DNA of 64,000 nucleotides from Roseobacter sp. (GTDB taxonomy: Bacteria; Pseudomonadota; Alphaproteobacteria; Rhodobacterales; Rhodobacteraceae), in contig JAGXHA010000088.1 of assembly GCA_024636475.1 (NCBI GenBank), forward strand, positions 1 through 64,000, in the 5' to 3' direction. The position numbers and the translations under genes are program-made. Under the pieces are notes generated by a model. It was not told the DNA's origin, searched no databases, and saw nothing but the letters and a program-made list of their open reading frames with translations. Below are positions 26,289-37,294 of this stretch, one piece after another (position 1 is the first letter of the stretch; every line of letters begins with the position of its first letter).

Positions 26289-27604
26289 TGGATCCGCTTA
26301 CCCTTGGTGCATTTGTCGCCGCTTCCACCATCATCGTTTTGTTCTCGGGCGTGTCCGTGGCGCTTGGTCTGTTGATCGTATCCACCGGATTTCTGATGAT
26401 TTTCGACGGGATGCGATCACTGGAATTGCTGCCGGAAATTCTGTTCGGCAAGCTTGATAATTTCGCACTTCTGTCGATCCCTATGTTTATCATCATGGGT
26501 TCTTCCATTGCCTCGACCCGCGCGGGTGCCGACCTTTACGAAGCACTTGAACGCTGGTTGACGCGCGTACCCGGTGGGCTGGTTATCTCGAACCTTGGGG
26601 CATGCGCGCTGTTCGCGGCGATGTCCGGCTCCAGCCCGGCCACCTGTGCGGCCATCGGCAAGATGGGCATCCCCGAGATGCGCAAACGCGGGTATCCTGA
26701 CGGTGTTGCGGCGGGCTCCATTGCGGCGGGTGGCACGCTGGGTATTCTGATCCCCCCTTCGGTCACGATGATCGTCTACGGCATCGCAACAGAGACCTCG
26801 ATTGGCCGTCTGTTCCTTGCAGGCGTGATCCCCGGATTGTTGCTGGTGACCCTTTTCATGGCGTGGTCACTGTATTCCACATGGAAGTCGGGCAACCGCG
26901 CGCTTTTGACCTCGGGCAACTACACCTGGAAGGAAAAGTTCGAAATCCTGCCGCGGGTGATCCCGTTCCTGCTGATCATTCTGGGCGTGCTTTATGCGAT
27001 GTATGGCGGTGTGGCGACCCCCTCGGAAACGGCTGCTGTGGGTGCCTTGCTTTGCCTGCTGATCGCGATGATCATCTACAAGCTGTGGAACCCCAAGGAT
27101 TTGTGGGTCGTGCTGCGCGACAGCACCAAGGAAAGCGTGATGATCTTGTTCATCATTGCAGCGGCTGGCGTGTTTTCCTATATGCTTTCAAGCCTTTACA
27201 TCACACAGTCCATTGCAAACTGGATCGGCACGTTGGATGTGAACCCGTGGGTTCTGATGGGCTTTGTCAATGTGTTCCTGCTGATCGCCGGGTTCTTTTT
27301 GCCGCCTGTGGCGGTGATCCTGATGGCGGCGCCGATCTTGTTGCCGATCATCACCACCGCTGGATTTGATCCGATCTGGTTTGCCGTTATCCTGACGATC
27401 AACATGGAAATCGGTCTGATCTCGCCACCTGTGGGCCTGAACCTTTATGTGATAAACGGGATCGCGCCGGATATCTCTCTCAAGACTATTCTGATGGGGT
27501 CTTTGCCGTTTGTGGCTTGTATGGTGTTGGCCATTTTCTTGTTGTGCGTCTTTCCCGGCCTTGCAACCTGGCTGCCTGACGCTGTGATGGGGCCAGCAAG
27601 ATGA
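26288..27604 (+). CDS. matM: TRAP transporter large permease (malonate)
   Basis: A 438-residue DctM-family sodium-coupled permease with about twelve membrane segments. Family landmarks are GSSPATCAAIGKMGIPEMRKRGY, AAGGTLGILIPPSV and GLISPPVGLNLYV. It works with MatQ and MatP to import malonate driven by the sodium gradient. It overlaps matQ by one base and matA by four (ATGA). Confidence 0.93.
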   Translation: MDPLTLGAFVAASTIIVLFSGVSVALGLLIVSTGFLMIFDGMRSLELLPEILFGKLDNFALLSIPMFIIMGSSIASTRAGADLYEALERWLTRVPGGLVISNLGACALFAAMSGSSPATCAAIGKMGIPEMRKRGYPDGVAAGSIAAGGTLGILIPPSVTMIVYGIATETSIGRLFLAGVIPGLLLVTLFMAWSLYSTWKSGNRALLTSGNYTWKEKFEILPRVIPFLLIILGVLYAMYGGVATPSETAAVGALLCLLIAMIIYKLWNPKDLWVVLRDSTKESVMILFIIAAAGVFSYMLSSLYITQSIANWIGTLDVNPWVLMGFVNVFLLIAGFFLPPVAVILMAAPILLPIITTAGFDPIWFAVILTINMEIGLISPPVGLNLYVINGIAPDISLKTILMGSLPFVACMVLAIFLLCVFPGLATWLPDAVMGPAR

Positions 27605-28839
27605 GCTTTTTTGCAGGTCTTTTTGCATCGGTTTTCGACAGGCGCTACAGAACAGCCATCTCTCATAAGGCGGAAGGCCAGACGATCGAAGCGTTGTGCC
27701 AGAACCTGCTGGGCAACCACGGTGAAGTGTCCGGAAGTACATTGGCAAGGCTGATCCTTGATCGGTTTGCCGTGATGGACAGTGCAGAAAAACTTTCGTT
27801 TTTCCAGTACATGACCCACGGGCTTGAGATCGACGCAGAAGCTGTGGTGGACACGTTGAAAACTTACCGCGAAGCCCCCTCAAAAAGCAGCTACCGCGCC
27901 TTTGCAGCGGCCTGCGAGCCAAAGCGACAGGAACTGACCCGCAGACTGAACCAGGTCGAGGGGGGCACCGGGCAGCTTGTGGCGATGCGCATGGATTTGC
28001 TGGAATTGTTGCGTGATCATCCGCTGCTTGAACCGCTGGATGTCGACTTTCAACATCTGTTTTCGTCTTGGTTCAATCGGGGCTTTCTGGTGTTGCGGCC
28101 CATCAACTGGTCCAGCCCAGCCGAGATCCTTGAGCAGATCATCGCATATGAAGCCGTTCACGCGATCGACAGTTGGGATGACCTGCGCCGTCGGGTCCAG
28201 CCCACGGACCGCCGTTGCTTTGGGTTTTTCCATCCTGCGATGGCAGGGGAGCCGCTGATTTTTGTCGAGGTCGCCCTGACAAGGGGAATTCCGAATTCCG
28301 TCCAGGAATTGCTGGCTGATGGCCGTGCTGCCATTGACGCCGAAGATGCAGATACGGCTGTGTTCTACTCGATCTCGAACTGTCAGGCGGGCTTGGCGGG
28401 CATATCGTTTGGTAATTCCTTGATCAAGCAAGTGGTCGCCGATCTGTCGCGTGATCTGCCGGGGTTGAAAACATTCGTCACACTTTCCCCAATCCCCGGC
28501 TTGAACAAATGGCTTGAAGGGGCTGATCCCGACGCTTCAGCATCTGCCGCCCCGCAAGCTTTGGCCGCCCATTATCTGCTGGAGGCAAAGCGCCCCAACG
28601 GCATGCCGCTTGACCCCGTTGCACGGTTTCATCTGGGCAATGGCGCAATGGTTCATGCTGTCCATGCGAATGCAGATTTATCTGCAAACGGGATGGCGCA
28701 GTCGAACGGAACAATGGTAAATTACCTTTATGACCTTTCGCAAATCTCAAGAAATCATGAACAATTTGTCACGGAAAAAACGGTTGTTGCATCAGCCGAC
28801 GTACGTGCGCTAAGCGCCACCATTGCGTCTGAAGCATAG
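27601..28839 (+). CDS. matA: Malonyl-CoA decarboxylase
   Basis: A 412-residue enzyme converting malonyl-CoA to acetyl-CoA and CO2. It shows a helical N-terminal domain, then the GNAT-like catalytic domain with TLSPIPGLNKWL (catalytic serine region) and the C-terminal HLGNGA...NADLS..G..QSNG..VNYLYDL pattern containing the catalytic histidine. Expression next to malonyl-CoA synthetase and a transporter points to catabolism, not fatty-acid control. It overlaps matM by 4 bp. Confidence 0.95.
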   Translation: MSFFAGLFASVFDRRYRTAISHKAEGQTIEALCQNLLGNHGEVSGSTLARLILDRFAVMDSAEKLSFFQYMTHGLEIDAEAVVDTLKTYREAPSKSSYRAFAAACEPKRQELTRRLNQVEGGTGQLVAMRMDLLELLRDHPLLEPLDVDFQHLFSSWFNRGFLVLRPINWSSPAEILEQIIAYEAVHAIDSWDDLRRRVQPTDRRCFGFFHPAMAGEPLIFVEVALTRGIPNSVQELLADGRAAIDAEDADTAVFYSISNCQAGLAGISFGNSLIKQVVADLSRDLPGLKTFVTLSPIPGLNKWLEGADPDASASAAPQALAAHYLLEAKRPNGMPLDPVARFHLGNGAMVHAVHANADLSANGMAQSNGTMVNYLYDLSQISRNHEQFVTEKTVVASADVRALSATIASEA

Positions 28840-28849
28840 GAAACAAGAC

Positions 28850-30364
28850 ATGGCCAACCCGCTATTTGATACGCTTTTTGGAAAACATGCAGGCAAGTCA
28901 CAGGTCTTCCTGCATTTGGCCGATGGGCAGACGATCAGCTATGTCGCGTTTCTGGGCATGGCCGCGCAATATGCGGGTGCCTTGACAAAAATGGGATTGA
29001 TGCCGGGTGACCGCCTTGCCGTGCAGATTGCCAAATCTCCGCAGGCGTTAGCGGTTTATGCGGCTTGCGCGCAGGCAGGGGTGGTGTTTTTGCCACTCAA
29101 CACGGCCTACACCGCTGACGAGGTGTCGTATTTTGTAGAAAACAGCGGGGCGCGGCTGGTCTTGTGTGACCAAAGCCAGCATGCAGCGATGGTGCCTGTG
29201 GCCAAGTCCTGCGGTGCCGCACTGGCGACGATGAACGCTGACGGTTCGGGCAGCTTTCAAGATGTGGCATCTGGCCTTGCAGACACTTTTGAAACCGTTG
29301 ACAGGTCCGAGGATGACTTGGCCGCGTTTTTGTACACTTCGGGCACCACAGGCCGGTCCAAGGGCGCTATGCTGACCCAAGCGAACCTGCTGTCGAATGC
29401 ACAGACTTTGATGGCAGAATGGCGGTTCACGCAAGATGATGTTCTGCTGCATGCCTTGCCGATCTTTCATACTCACGGGCTGTTTGTGGCCTCGAACATT
29501 ACGCTGCTGGCCGGTGGGCAGATGATATTTTTGCCGACGTTCAATCTGGATCAGGTCATCGCACAACTGCCAAACGCGACGACCATGATGGGAGTGCCGA
29601 CCTTCTACACAAGGTTGCTGGGCGATGATCGGTTTACCAAAGATCTAGCCGCCCATATGCGCCTTTTCGTCTCTGGCAGTGCACCGCTTTTGGCTGAAAC
29701 ACATGCTAAATTCGAACAGCGCACAGGCTTGCGGATACTTGAGCGTTACGGCATGACCGAAACCAATATGAACACCTCAAACCCCTATGATGGCGAACGT
29801 CGTGCGGGCAGGGTCGGGTTTCCGTTGCCGGGGGTGGAGCTGAAGATTACCGACAGCCAAACCGGTGAAACCTTGCCTCAGGGTAAGATCGGCGAGATCG
29901 AAGTCAGAGGGGCGAACGTCTTCAAAGGCTATTGGCAAATGCCCGAAAAAACCGCCGAAGAGCTGCGCGCCGACGGGTTTTTCATCACCGGAGATCTCGG
30001 CCAGATTGATGAGGACGGATATGTCCACATCGTCGGCCGCAACAAGGACCTGATCATTTCTGGGGGATATAACATCTACCCCAAAGAGATCGAATTGCTT
30101 TTGGATGCCGAGCTGAACGTGCAGGAATCAGCCGTTATCGGAGTGCCACACCCCGACTTCGGGGAAACGGTCGTGGCGATTTTGGTACCCGAGAGTGGCA
30201 GCTCGCCTGATCTGGATGCAATAAAAGCCAGCATTTCGAAGTCCTTGGCCCGGTTCAAGCACCCGCAGCGCATGATCGTAATGCCCGAGCTTCCCCGAAA
30301 TACGATGGGAAAAGTGCAAAAGAAAGCGCTTCGGGATCAGTTCAAAGATCTGTTTGCGTCCTAA
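28850..30364 (+). CDS. matB: Malonyl-CoA synthetase (malonate-CoA ligase)
   Basis: A 504-residue adenylate-forming enzyme activating malonate with ATP and CoA. It has the P-loop YTSGTTGRSKGAML, the ERYGMTETNMNTSNP motif, the arginine pair in GERRAGRVGFPLPG (malonate-carboxylate recognition in MatB enzymes), and the C-terminal NTMGKVQKK with the catalytic lysine. The in-frame ATG at 28823 lies inside matA, so ATG 28850, 10 bp after the matA stop, is chosen. It is the last gene of the malonate operon. Confidence 0.95.
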   Translation: MANPLFDTLFGKHAGKSQVFLHLADGQTISYVAFLGMAAQYAGALTKMGLMPGDRLAVQIAKSPQALAVYAACAQAGVVFLPLNTAYTADEVSYFVENSGARLVLCDQSQHAAMVPVAKSCGAALATMNADGSGSFQDVASGLADTFETVDRSEDDLAAFLYTSGTTGRSKGAMLTQANLLSNAQTLMAEWRFTQDDVLLHALPIFHTHGLFVASNITLLAGGQMIFLPTFNLDQVIAQLPNATTMMGVPTFYTRLLGDDRFTKDLAAHMRLFVSGSAPLLAETHAKFEQRTGLRILERYGMTETNMNTSNPYDGERRAGRVGFPLPGVELKITDSQTGETLPQGKIGEIEVRGANVFKGYWQMPEKTAEELRADGFFITGDLGQIDEDGYVHIVGRNKDLIISGGYNIYPKEIELLLDAELNVQESAVIGVPHPDFGETVVAILVPESGSSPDLDAIKASISKSLARFKHPQRMIVMPELPRNTMGKVQKKALRDQFKDLFAS

Positions 30365-30448
30365 GGCATCTGCGTCGGTGACAGGTATTGCGTTTCATTT
30401 CGCGTGCCTGCCATTGCATTGGGCCGACGCACCGCTAAATCTTGCGAT

Positions 30449-30664
30449 ATGACAAATAGAAATGACCTTAAGCCAGAGCATGTCAGCGACATCGTGCAAA
30501 TGGCGCTGTCCGATCATGTAAGCTTTGCCGATATCGAACGGGAATACGGGTTGGGTGAAAAGCAGATCAAAGCGTTGATGCGCGATACCCTCAAACCCGG
30601 CAGCTACAAAGCATGGCGCAAACGCGTTCGCGATTTTTCGGACAGACGTGAGCATTACAAATAG
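30449..30664 (+). CDS. DUF2805/TIGR03643 family small protein
   Basis: A 71-residue cytoplasmic protein of a conserved family without known function. It is charged and predicted helical, with a helix-turn-helix-like core (MALSDHVSFADIEREYGLGEKQIKALMRDTLKP) followed by the SYKAWRKRVRDF segment typical of this family. The open frame begins at 30404, but ATG 30449 matches the family N-terminus. It follows matB by 84 bp without clear promoter or terminator, and converges with the iron-type alcohol dehydrogenase. Confidence 0.8.
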   Translation: MTNRNDLKPEHVSDIVQMALSDHVSFADIEREYGLGEKQIKALMRDTLKPGSYKAWRKRVRDFSDRREHYK

Positions 30665-30707
30665 CCGTGTCGTCAAAGTCAGATGAAGTGCATTGACCCA
30701 AAACAGC

Positions 30708-31850
30708 CTATCGGGCTGCGTTCAGGATTTCCAAAAGGTCCGCTTGGGAAAGCACAAATGGATTGCCCTTCATCGACGATGCTTCGGCGGAAGCTGTGGC
30801 CACCTCGGTGAAGTCGGAGTGAGACAGCCCCATCTCTTCCAATCCGCGCAGCCCCATATCCCGCGACCAGCGTTGCAGACCGGATACCTCGGACTTGCCG
30901 GTAAGTGATCCAAAACTGGCATTGATCTGGTCGATCACCCACTGCAATCGTGCATGGATATCTGAGTTCGCTTGCGATTGACGCAGGTGCGATTCCAGAA
31001 CGGCAGGCAGCAGGGCACCACAAATCTCTCCGTGTGGGGCACCCGTTCTGCCGCCGATCACGCCAGCAAATCCGTGCACAGCGCCAAGCCCCGCGTTCGC
31101 CAAGGCCAAGCCGCCCCATGTGCTGACCATCGCCATTTCGTCCCATGCGGCAGCGCCGTCGTTCTCTACCACGTCTTTCAGAACACGCAGTCCTTTGGGA
31201 ATGGCCTGCAGGCACAGCGCATCTGTCATGGGGTTTGCCTTGACCGACAGATAAGGTTCGATGACCTGCGTGATTGCATCCAATCCGGCGGCAAGCGCTA
31301 TCCTTTTTGGTGCGCCCTGCATCAGGCTGGCGTCAACGATTGCGATGTTGGGGATCATCCGGGGATCCCGCAGGCTGACCTTGATGCCGTGTTCAGGCAC
31401 CAGGATCACTGCGTTCTTTGTGACCTCCGCCCCGGTGCCTGCGGTCGTGGGCAGCGCGATGAGCGGCAGGGGGGCATTTTCCAACGGGCGACCTGTGCCA
31501 ACGACCTCGAGGTAGTCTTGCGACGACCCCGCGCAGGGGATCAGCGCGGCCAACGCCTTGGCAAAGTCGATAACAGCACCGCCACCCAACGCGATGACCA
31601 CATCTGGATCAAAACCGTTGGTCTGGGTGCGGGCCATTTCGATGTCAGGCAAGCTGGGTTCTTGCCCACATGCTAACGTTCTGACCTGTAAACCCGCATT
31701 TTGGCAGGCATCCAGCAACCTCTGCGCCCGTTGCGCATTCGCGCCATGCACCAGCAAAACATTGTCGCCAAAGGTCTGTGCCAGTGCGGGCGTCTTGGCA
31801 CTTTGTCCGCGCCCGAAATGGATCGCCTGCGGGCTTAGGAATGAGAACAT
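30708..31850 (-). CDS. Iron-containing alcohol dehydrogenase family protein with a substituted metal ligand
   Basis: A 380-residue group III alcohol dehydrogenase. The dinucleotide-binding motif GGGAVIDFAKAL and TAGTGAEVT are present. Of the usual metal ligands Asp-His-His-His, Asp191, His259 and His273 are seen, but the second position is Gln195 (LDAITQVIE instead of the usual D..TH..E). It lies 24 bp downstream of glpK, so it is probably part of the glycerol operon and may act on a glycerol-derived or other alcohol or aldehyde. Activity and metal need testing. Another group in this superfamily is maleylacetate reductase. Confidence 0.85.
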   Translation of the reverse strand: MFSFLSPQAIHFGRGQSAKTPALAQTFGDNVLLVHGANAQRAQRLLDACQNAGLQVRTLACGQEPSLPDIEMARTQTNGFDPDVVIALGGGAVIDFAKALAALIPCAGSSQDYLEVVGTGRPLENAPLPLIALPTTAGTGAEVTKNAVILVPEHGIKVSLRDPRMIPNIAIVDASLMQGAPKRIALAAGLDAITQVIEPYLSVKANPMTDALCLQAIPKGLRVLKDVVENDGAAAWDEMAMVSTWGGLALANAGLGAVHGFAGVIGGRTGAPHGEICGALLPAVLESHLRQSQANSDIHARLQWVIDQINASFGSLTGKSEVSGLQRWSRDMGLRGLEEMGLSHSDFTEVATASAEASSMKGNPFVLSQADLLEILNAAR

Positions 31851-31874
31851 ATCGTACCTCGGTTTAGATCGCCG

Positions 31875-33362
31875 TTAAACGCTCAGTGTTGCCTGAACCG
31901 CCTTCTTCCAAGATGCGTATTTGGCATCCCGAAGATCCTCGTCCATTTTTGGTGAAAACTGGGTCTCGCGGGCCCAAGAGGCAGCAAACCCTTGCTGGTC
32001 GGGATAAACACCTGCGCGCATGCCAGCAAGCCAAGCCACCCCAAGGGCCGTTGTCTCGTGGTTGACGGGCCGGTCAACCGGGGCTGCAATGATGTCCGAC
32101 AAAAACTGCATCGCCCAATCGCTGGCTGCCATGCCACCGTCGACGCGCAAGGTTGGCTGCACGCCTTTGGCGTGCCAGTCTGCCGACATGGCCTCCAACA
32201 GATCACGGGTCTGAAACCCGACACTTTCAAGCGCAGCCTTTGCCATCTCGGACGGGCCGGTGCTGCGCGTCAGCCCGAACACAGCCCCCCGGCAATCGGG
32301 GTTCCAATAGGGTGCACCAAGACCGACGAAAGCCGGTACAAGGATAACGTTCTGGTGCGGATCGGCCTGTTCGGCCAATGCATGCGTTTCTGCGGCAGCG
32401 CTGATGATCTTCAGCCCGTCGCGCAGCCATTGAACAACGGCACCAGCCACAAAAATCGACCCTTCAAGCGCATAGGTCGGTTTTCCATCCAACTGATAGG
32501 CAATCGTAGTCAGCAGGCGGTTTTTTGATTGAACCGGCGTATCGCCGGTATTCAGCAAGGCAAAACAGCCCGTGCCGTATGTGGATTTCAGCATTCCCGG
32601 TTCAAAGCATGCCTGACCGATGGTGGCCGCCTGTTGGTCGCCCGCGACGCCGTAAATCGGGATCTTGGCCCCCAGCATGTCAGAATCTGTCAGGCCGAAA
32701 TCTGCGGCGCAATCCTTGACCTCTGGCAGCATGTTCATCGGTATATCGAGCAGATCGCAGATGGTCTTGCTCCACCGGCCTTTGTGAATATCATATAGCA
32801 TGGTGCGCGCTGCGTTGGTCGCGTCGGTGGCGTGTGATGCGCCGGCTGTCAGCTTCCAGATCAAATAGCAGTCAACGGTGCCAAACAGCAATTCTCCCTT
32901 GGCGGCGCGGTCGCGGGCACCTTCGACATTATCCAAGATCCAAGCCAGTTTGCTTGCGGAAAAATACGGATCAAGCAGCAATCCTGTGCGCGCGGTAATC
33001 ATCGTCTCGTGATCTGCATCGCGCAAAACGCGGCAAGCCTCGGCGGTGCGGCGGTCCTGCCAGACGATTGCATTATAGACGGGTTGGCCCGTCTCTTTAT
33101 CCCAGACAATCACGGTTTCGCGCTGATTTGTTATACCGATCCCGGCAATGTCTGAGGCGCTAATTCCGGCGCTCTCAATCGCATCGCGGCAGGTGGCAAC
33201 TGTTGTATCCCAAAGATCCTGCGGGTCATGTTCAACCCAGCCAGACTGCGGGAAATGCTGGGCGAACTCTTGTTGGGACTGGGCTTTCGCGGTCATGCCC
33301 GCATCAAACACAATCGCACGGGTCGAGGTCGTGCCCTGATCAATTGCAAGAATATAGGTCAT
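31875..33362 (-). CDS. glpK: Glycerol kinase
   Basis: A 495-residue FGGY-family kinase phosphorylating glycerol to glycerol-3-phosphate. It starts with [20 protein letters not shown] (phosphate loop) and has GITNQRET, the catalytic-base region VAGDQQAA, and [13 protein letters not shown]. It follows the glpV binding-protein gene by 134 bp, with an intervening stem-loop. With the importer and glpD it gives the complete path from glycerol to dihydroxyacetone phosphate. Confidence 0.96.
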   Translation of the reverse strand: MTYILAIDQGTTSTRAIVFDAGMTAKAQSQQEFAQHFPQSGWVEHDPQDLWDTTVATCRDAIESAGISASDIAGIGITNQRETVIVWDKETGQPVYNAIVWQDRRTAEACRVLRDADHETMITARTGLLLDPYFSASKLAWILDNVEGARDRAAKGELLFGTVDCYLIWKLTAGASHATDATNAARTMLYDIHKGRWSKTICDLLDIPMNMLPEVKDCAADFGLTDSDMLGAKIPIYGVAGDQQAATIGQACFEPGMLKSTYGTGCFALLNTGDTPVQSKNRLLTTIAYQLDGKPTYALEGSIFVAGAVVQWLRDGLKIISAAAETHALAEQADPHQNVILVPAFVGLGAPYWNPDCRGAVFGLTRSTGPSEMAKAALESVGFQTRDLLEAMSADWHAKGVQPTLRVDGGMAASDWAMQFLSDIIAAPVDRPVNHETTALGVAWLAGMRAGVYPDQQGFAASWARETQFSPKMDEDLRDAKYASWKKAVQATLSV

Positions 33363-33462
33363 AAGTGTCCTCGTTGCTTTGGACGAAAAAAGCGACCACC
33401 AAGGAAGCAGCCGCTGTTTTTACCGTGCAGGACTGTGCCCGCCAGTATTGAACTCCGGGTGA

Positions 33463-33488
33463 TCTGGGGCCAGTTGCCTGGCCCCAGA
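33463..33488. other. Perfect 11-bp stem-loop between glpV and glpK
   Basis: TCTGGGGCCAG-TTGC-CTGGCCCCAGA, a flawless palindromic hairpin 9 bp after the glpV stop. No T tract follows in the direction of transcription, so it looks like an mRNA-stabilising or partial-attenuation element rather than a full terminator. Confidence 0.75.
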
Positions 33489-33496
33489 AGGTAGCA

Positions 33497-35218
33497 TTAT
33501 TCCCAGGATTTGATCAGCTCGTCATAAGAAATTGTGACGGGCGTTTCATCTTCATTGGCCAGCTTCGCTTTGGGCGAGCCGGGCTGAGACAGCCAGTATT
33601 CCGGGTCACGCTCTTCGTTCATGACCGGGCCAAGATCGCCCTGAACACCGGCACGCTCCAGACGGATCAGAACTTTTTCCTGATCTTCGCAAAGTGCATC
33701 AAGCGCTTCCTGAGGTGTCTTTGCACCGGACATTGCATCGCCGATGTTCTGCCACCACAGCTGTGCCAGCTTTGGATAGTCAGGAACGTTGGTGCCGGTT
33801 GGCGACCACTGAACCCGTGCAGGGGACCGGTAGAATTCGACCAGACCACCCAGCTTTGGTGCACGCTCGGTAAAGCTTTCGTGCTGAATCGTCGATTCAC
33901 GAATGAATGTCAGACCAACATGGCTTTTCTTTACGTCCACAGTCTTGGAGGTGACGAACTGCGCATAAAGCCAGGCGGCTTGTGCACGGTCCACAGGTGT
34001 GGATTCCATCAGCGTCCAGGAACCGGCATCTTGGTAGCCGATCTTGGTGCCTTCAGTCCAATATGCACCGTGCGGCGAAGGGGCCATGCGCCATTTTGGC
34101 GTGCCGTCTTCGTTCATCACAGGCAGGTCAGGTTCGACCGACGCGGCGGTAAAGGCCGTGTACCAGAACATCTGCTGGGCGACATTACCTTGGGCAGGAA
34201 TTGGACCCGCTTCAGAGAATGTCATACCGGCAGCGGCAGGCGGGGAGTATTTTTCCAGCCATTCGATTGCCTTGGTTACAGCATAGACAGCTGCCGGTCC
34301 GTTTGTGGCACCGCCACGCGCAACGCACGATCCCACGGGCTGCGACTTCTCGTTGACACGGATGCCCCATTCGTCGACGGGCAGACCGTTTGGTTCGCCT
34401 ACGTCACCGGCACCAGCCATGGACAGCCACGCATCAGTATAGCGCCAACCCAAGGACGGGTCTTTCTTGCCATAGTCCATGTTGCCAAAGACTTCGCCTT
34501 CAACGCCCAGACGGGACAGGTCACGACCGGTGAAGAATTCCGCGATATCCTCGTAAGCGGACCAGTTTACCGGAACACCCAGATCATAGCCGTATTTCTC
34601 TTTGAAATCCGCCTTGTTCTGTTCGTCGTTGAACCAATCATACCGGAACCAGTAAAGGTTCGCGAACTGCTGGTCTGGCAATTGGTAGACTTTGCCATCC
34701 GGACCCGTGGTGAACGAAAGACCAATGAAATCTTCCAGATCAAGGTTCGGGTTTGTAACCGCCGCACCTTCACCCGCCATCCAGTCGGTCAGGTTGCGCG
34801 CCTGCTTGTAGCGCCAGTGGGTGCCGATCAGATCGGAGTCGTTGATGTAGGCGTCATAGATATTCTCGCCCGACTGCATCTGGGTTTGCAGCTTTTCAAC
34901 AACGTCGCCTTCGCCGATCAGGTCATGGGTGACCTTGATGCCGGTGATGGCTTCGAATGCGGGTGCCAAGACGCTGGATTCGTACTCATGTGTACCGATC
35001 GTCTCAGAGACCACGTTGATGGACATCCCTTGGAAAGGCGCTGCCGCATCGATGAAGAACTGAAGCTCGGCTTCCTGGTCGGCACGTGACAGCGACGAAA
35101 GATCGCCGATCTCGCTGTCGAGGAATGCCTTGGCGGCATCCATATCTGCGAACGCAGGCGCGGCAAGCATACAAGCTGCAAGCCCGATCGCGGTCGTTCC
35201 TTTTAGTCGCAAGTTCAT
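33497..35218 (-). CDS. glpV: Glycerol ABC transporter substrate-binding protein
   Basis: A 573-residue extracellular solute-binding protein with a signal peptide ending APAFADMDAA. It is longer than sugar-binding relatives (about 420 residues), as expected for the GlpV subgroup described in rhizobia. It is the last transporter gene of the glpSTPQUV order, after the DUF2160 gene, and glpK follows. GGGAGG lies upstream of ATG 35218. Confidence 0.9.
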   Translation of the reverse strand: MNLRLKGTTAIGLAACMLAAPAFADMDAAKAFLDSEIGDLSSLSRADQEAELQFFIDAAAPFQGMSINVVSETIGTHEYESSVLAPAFEAITGIKVTHDLIGEGDVVEKLQTQMQSGENIYDAYINDSDLIGTHWRYKQARNLTDWMAGEGAAVTNPNLDLEDFIGLSFTTGPDGKVYQLPDQQFANLYWFRYDWFNDEQNKADFKEKYGYDLGVPVNWSAYEDIAEFFTGRDLSRLGVEGEVFGNMDYGKKDPSLGWRYTDAWLSMAGAGDVGEPNGLPVDEWGIRVNEKSQPVGSCVARGGATNGPAAVYAVTKAIEWLEKYSPPAAAGMTFSEAGPIPAQGNVAQQMFWYTAFTAASVEPDLPVMNEDGTPKWRMAPSPHGAYWTEGTKIGYQDAGSWTLMESTPVDRAQAAWLYAQFVTSKTVDVKKSHVGLTFIRESTIQHESFTERAPKLGGLVEFYRSPARVQWSPTGTNVPDYPKLAQLWWQNIGDAMSGAKTPQEALDALCEDQEKVLIRLERAGVQGDLGPVMNEERDPEYWLSQPGSPKAKLANEDETPVTISYDELIKSWE

Positions 35219-35286
35219 TGTTGTTCCTCCCTAAATTAGAACATTTTGGGGTCACCCGGTTCTTGCTTGCCGGGCTACCCGTTCGA

Positions 35287-35559
35287 TTACACCCAGCGGA
35301 AAACCGCGATGGCATAAAAGAAACACACAATCAGTGCCCCCCATTGGGGTGCGCTGAGCAGTCCAAGCCAGGCCAGATTGATAAAGGCCGAGCCCAGTAG
35401 CGTGATGAACAAACGGTCACCACGCGTCGTCTCTATTCCCAAAACGCCATTGCGTGGCACCTCGGGGAATTTGATTGCAAGGATCGTAAAGATGATCAGT
35501 GTCACCGCGATGATCCCGAAGAAAGTGGCGGTAGGCCAAGTCCATGCCATCCATTCCAT
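35287..35559 (-). CDS. glpU: DUF2160 small membrane protein of the glycerol transporter operon
   Basis: A 90-residue protein with about three hydrophobic helices, including TATFFGIIAVTLIIFTILA and WGALIVCFFYAIAVF. It contains RNGVLGIETTRGDRLFITLLGSAFI, characteristic of DUF2160. Its conserved place between permease glpQ and binding-protein glpV suggests a role in the transporter, but the mechanism is unknown. It is 12 bp from glpQ. Confidence 0.85.
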   Translation of the reverse strand: MEWMAWTWPTATFFGIIAVTLIIFTILAIKFPEVPRNGVLGIETTRGDRLFITLLGSAFINLAWLGLLSAPQWGALIVCFFYAIAVFRWV

Positions 35560-35571
35560 TGCGAACTCTCC

Positions 35572-36419
<848 letters not shown>

Positions 36420-36420
<1 letters not shown>

Positions 36421-37292
36421 CAGTGGCCATCCCTTTTATCAAGGTTCGTCATCACGGTGTAGAACACGTAAGACACCAGCAAGATCACAAGGTAATACAT
36501 GATCGAGAACGCGGCGGCCGGACCAAGGTCGAACTGTCCGAGGGCCATCTTGACCAGATCAATTGACAGGAAGGTCGTCACATTTCCGGGGCCGCCACCC
36601 GTGACCACAAACGGTTCAGTGTAGATCATGAAACTGTCCATAAAGCGCAGTAGAATGGCGATCATCAACACGCCCATGATCTTGGGCAGCTCGATAAAGC
36701 GGAACACTTTCCAGCGGTTGGCCTGATCGATCTTGGCAGCTTGATAATAGGCGTCGGGGATGGATTGCAGACCGGCATAGGCCAGCAATGCCACCAGCGA
36801 TGTCCAGTGCCAGACGTCCATCACAATCACGGTGATCCATGCGGCAATCGGGCCTTGGGTGTAGTTGTACTCAATGCCCATCGCCGCGAGCGTATGACCC
36901 AGCAAACCGATATCGACGCGCCCGAAAATCTGCCAGATTGTGCCCACGACATTCCAAGGGATCAGCAGGGGCAGAGACATCAGCACCAGACAAAGCGACG
37001 CCCAAAATCCCTTTTTGGGCATGTTGAGGGCGACAAAAATACCGAGTGGAATTTCGATGGCAAGGATGATCATCGAAAACACAATCTGGCGTCCAAACGC
37101 GCTCCACATCCGTTCCGATTCAATCATTTCCCTGAACCAGCCCAGCCCCTCCCAGAAAAACTGGTTGTTGCCAAACGTGTCTTGGACCGAATAATTCACC
37201 ACTGTCATCAGCGGGATCACCGCGGAAAACGCCACCAATACAAGGACCGGAAGAATGAGGAACCAAGCTTTTTGATTAACTGTCTTGTTCAT
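36420..37292 (-). CDS. glpP: Glycerol ABC transporter permease GlpP
   Basis: A 290-residue MalF-like permease with six predicted helices and the coupling loop YYQAAKIDQANRWKVFRFIELP. It forms a heterodimer with GlpQ. It starts 2 bp after the glpT stop. The paralogue at 42154 shares long identical stretches with it, such as VMDVWHWTSLV and LLRFMDSFMIYTE. Confidence 0.91.
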
Positions 37293-37294
37293 GA

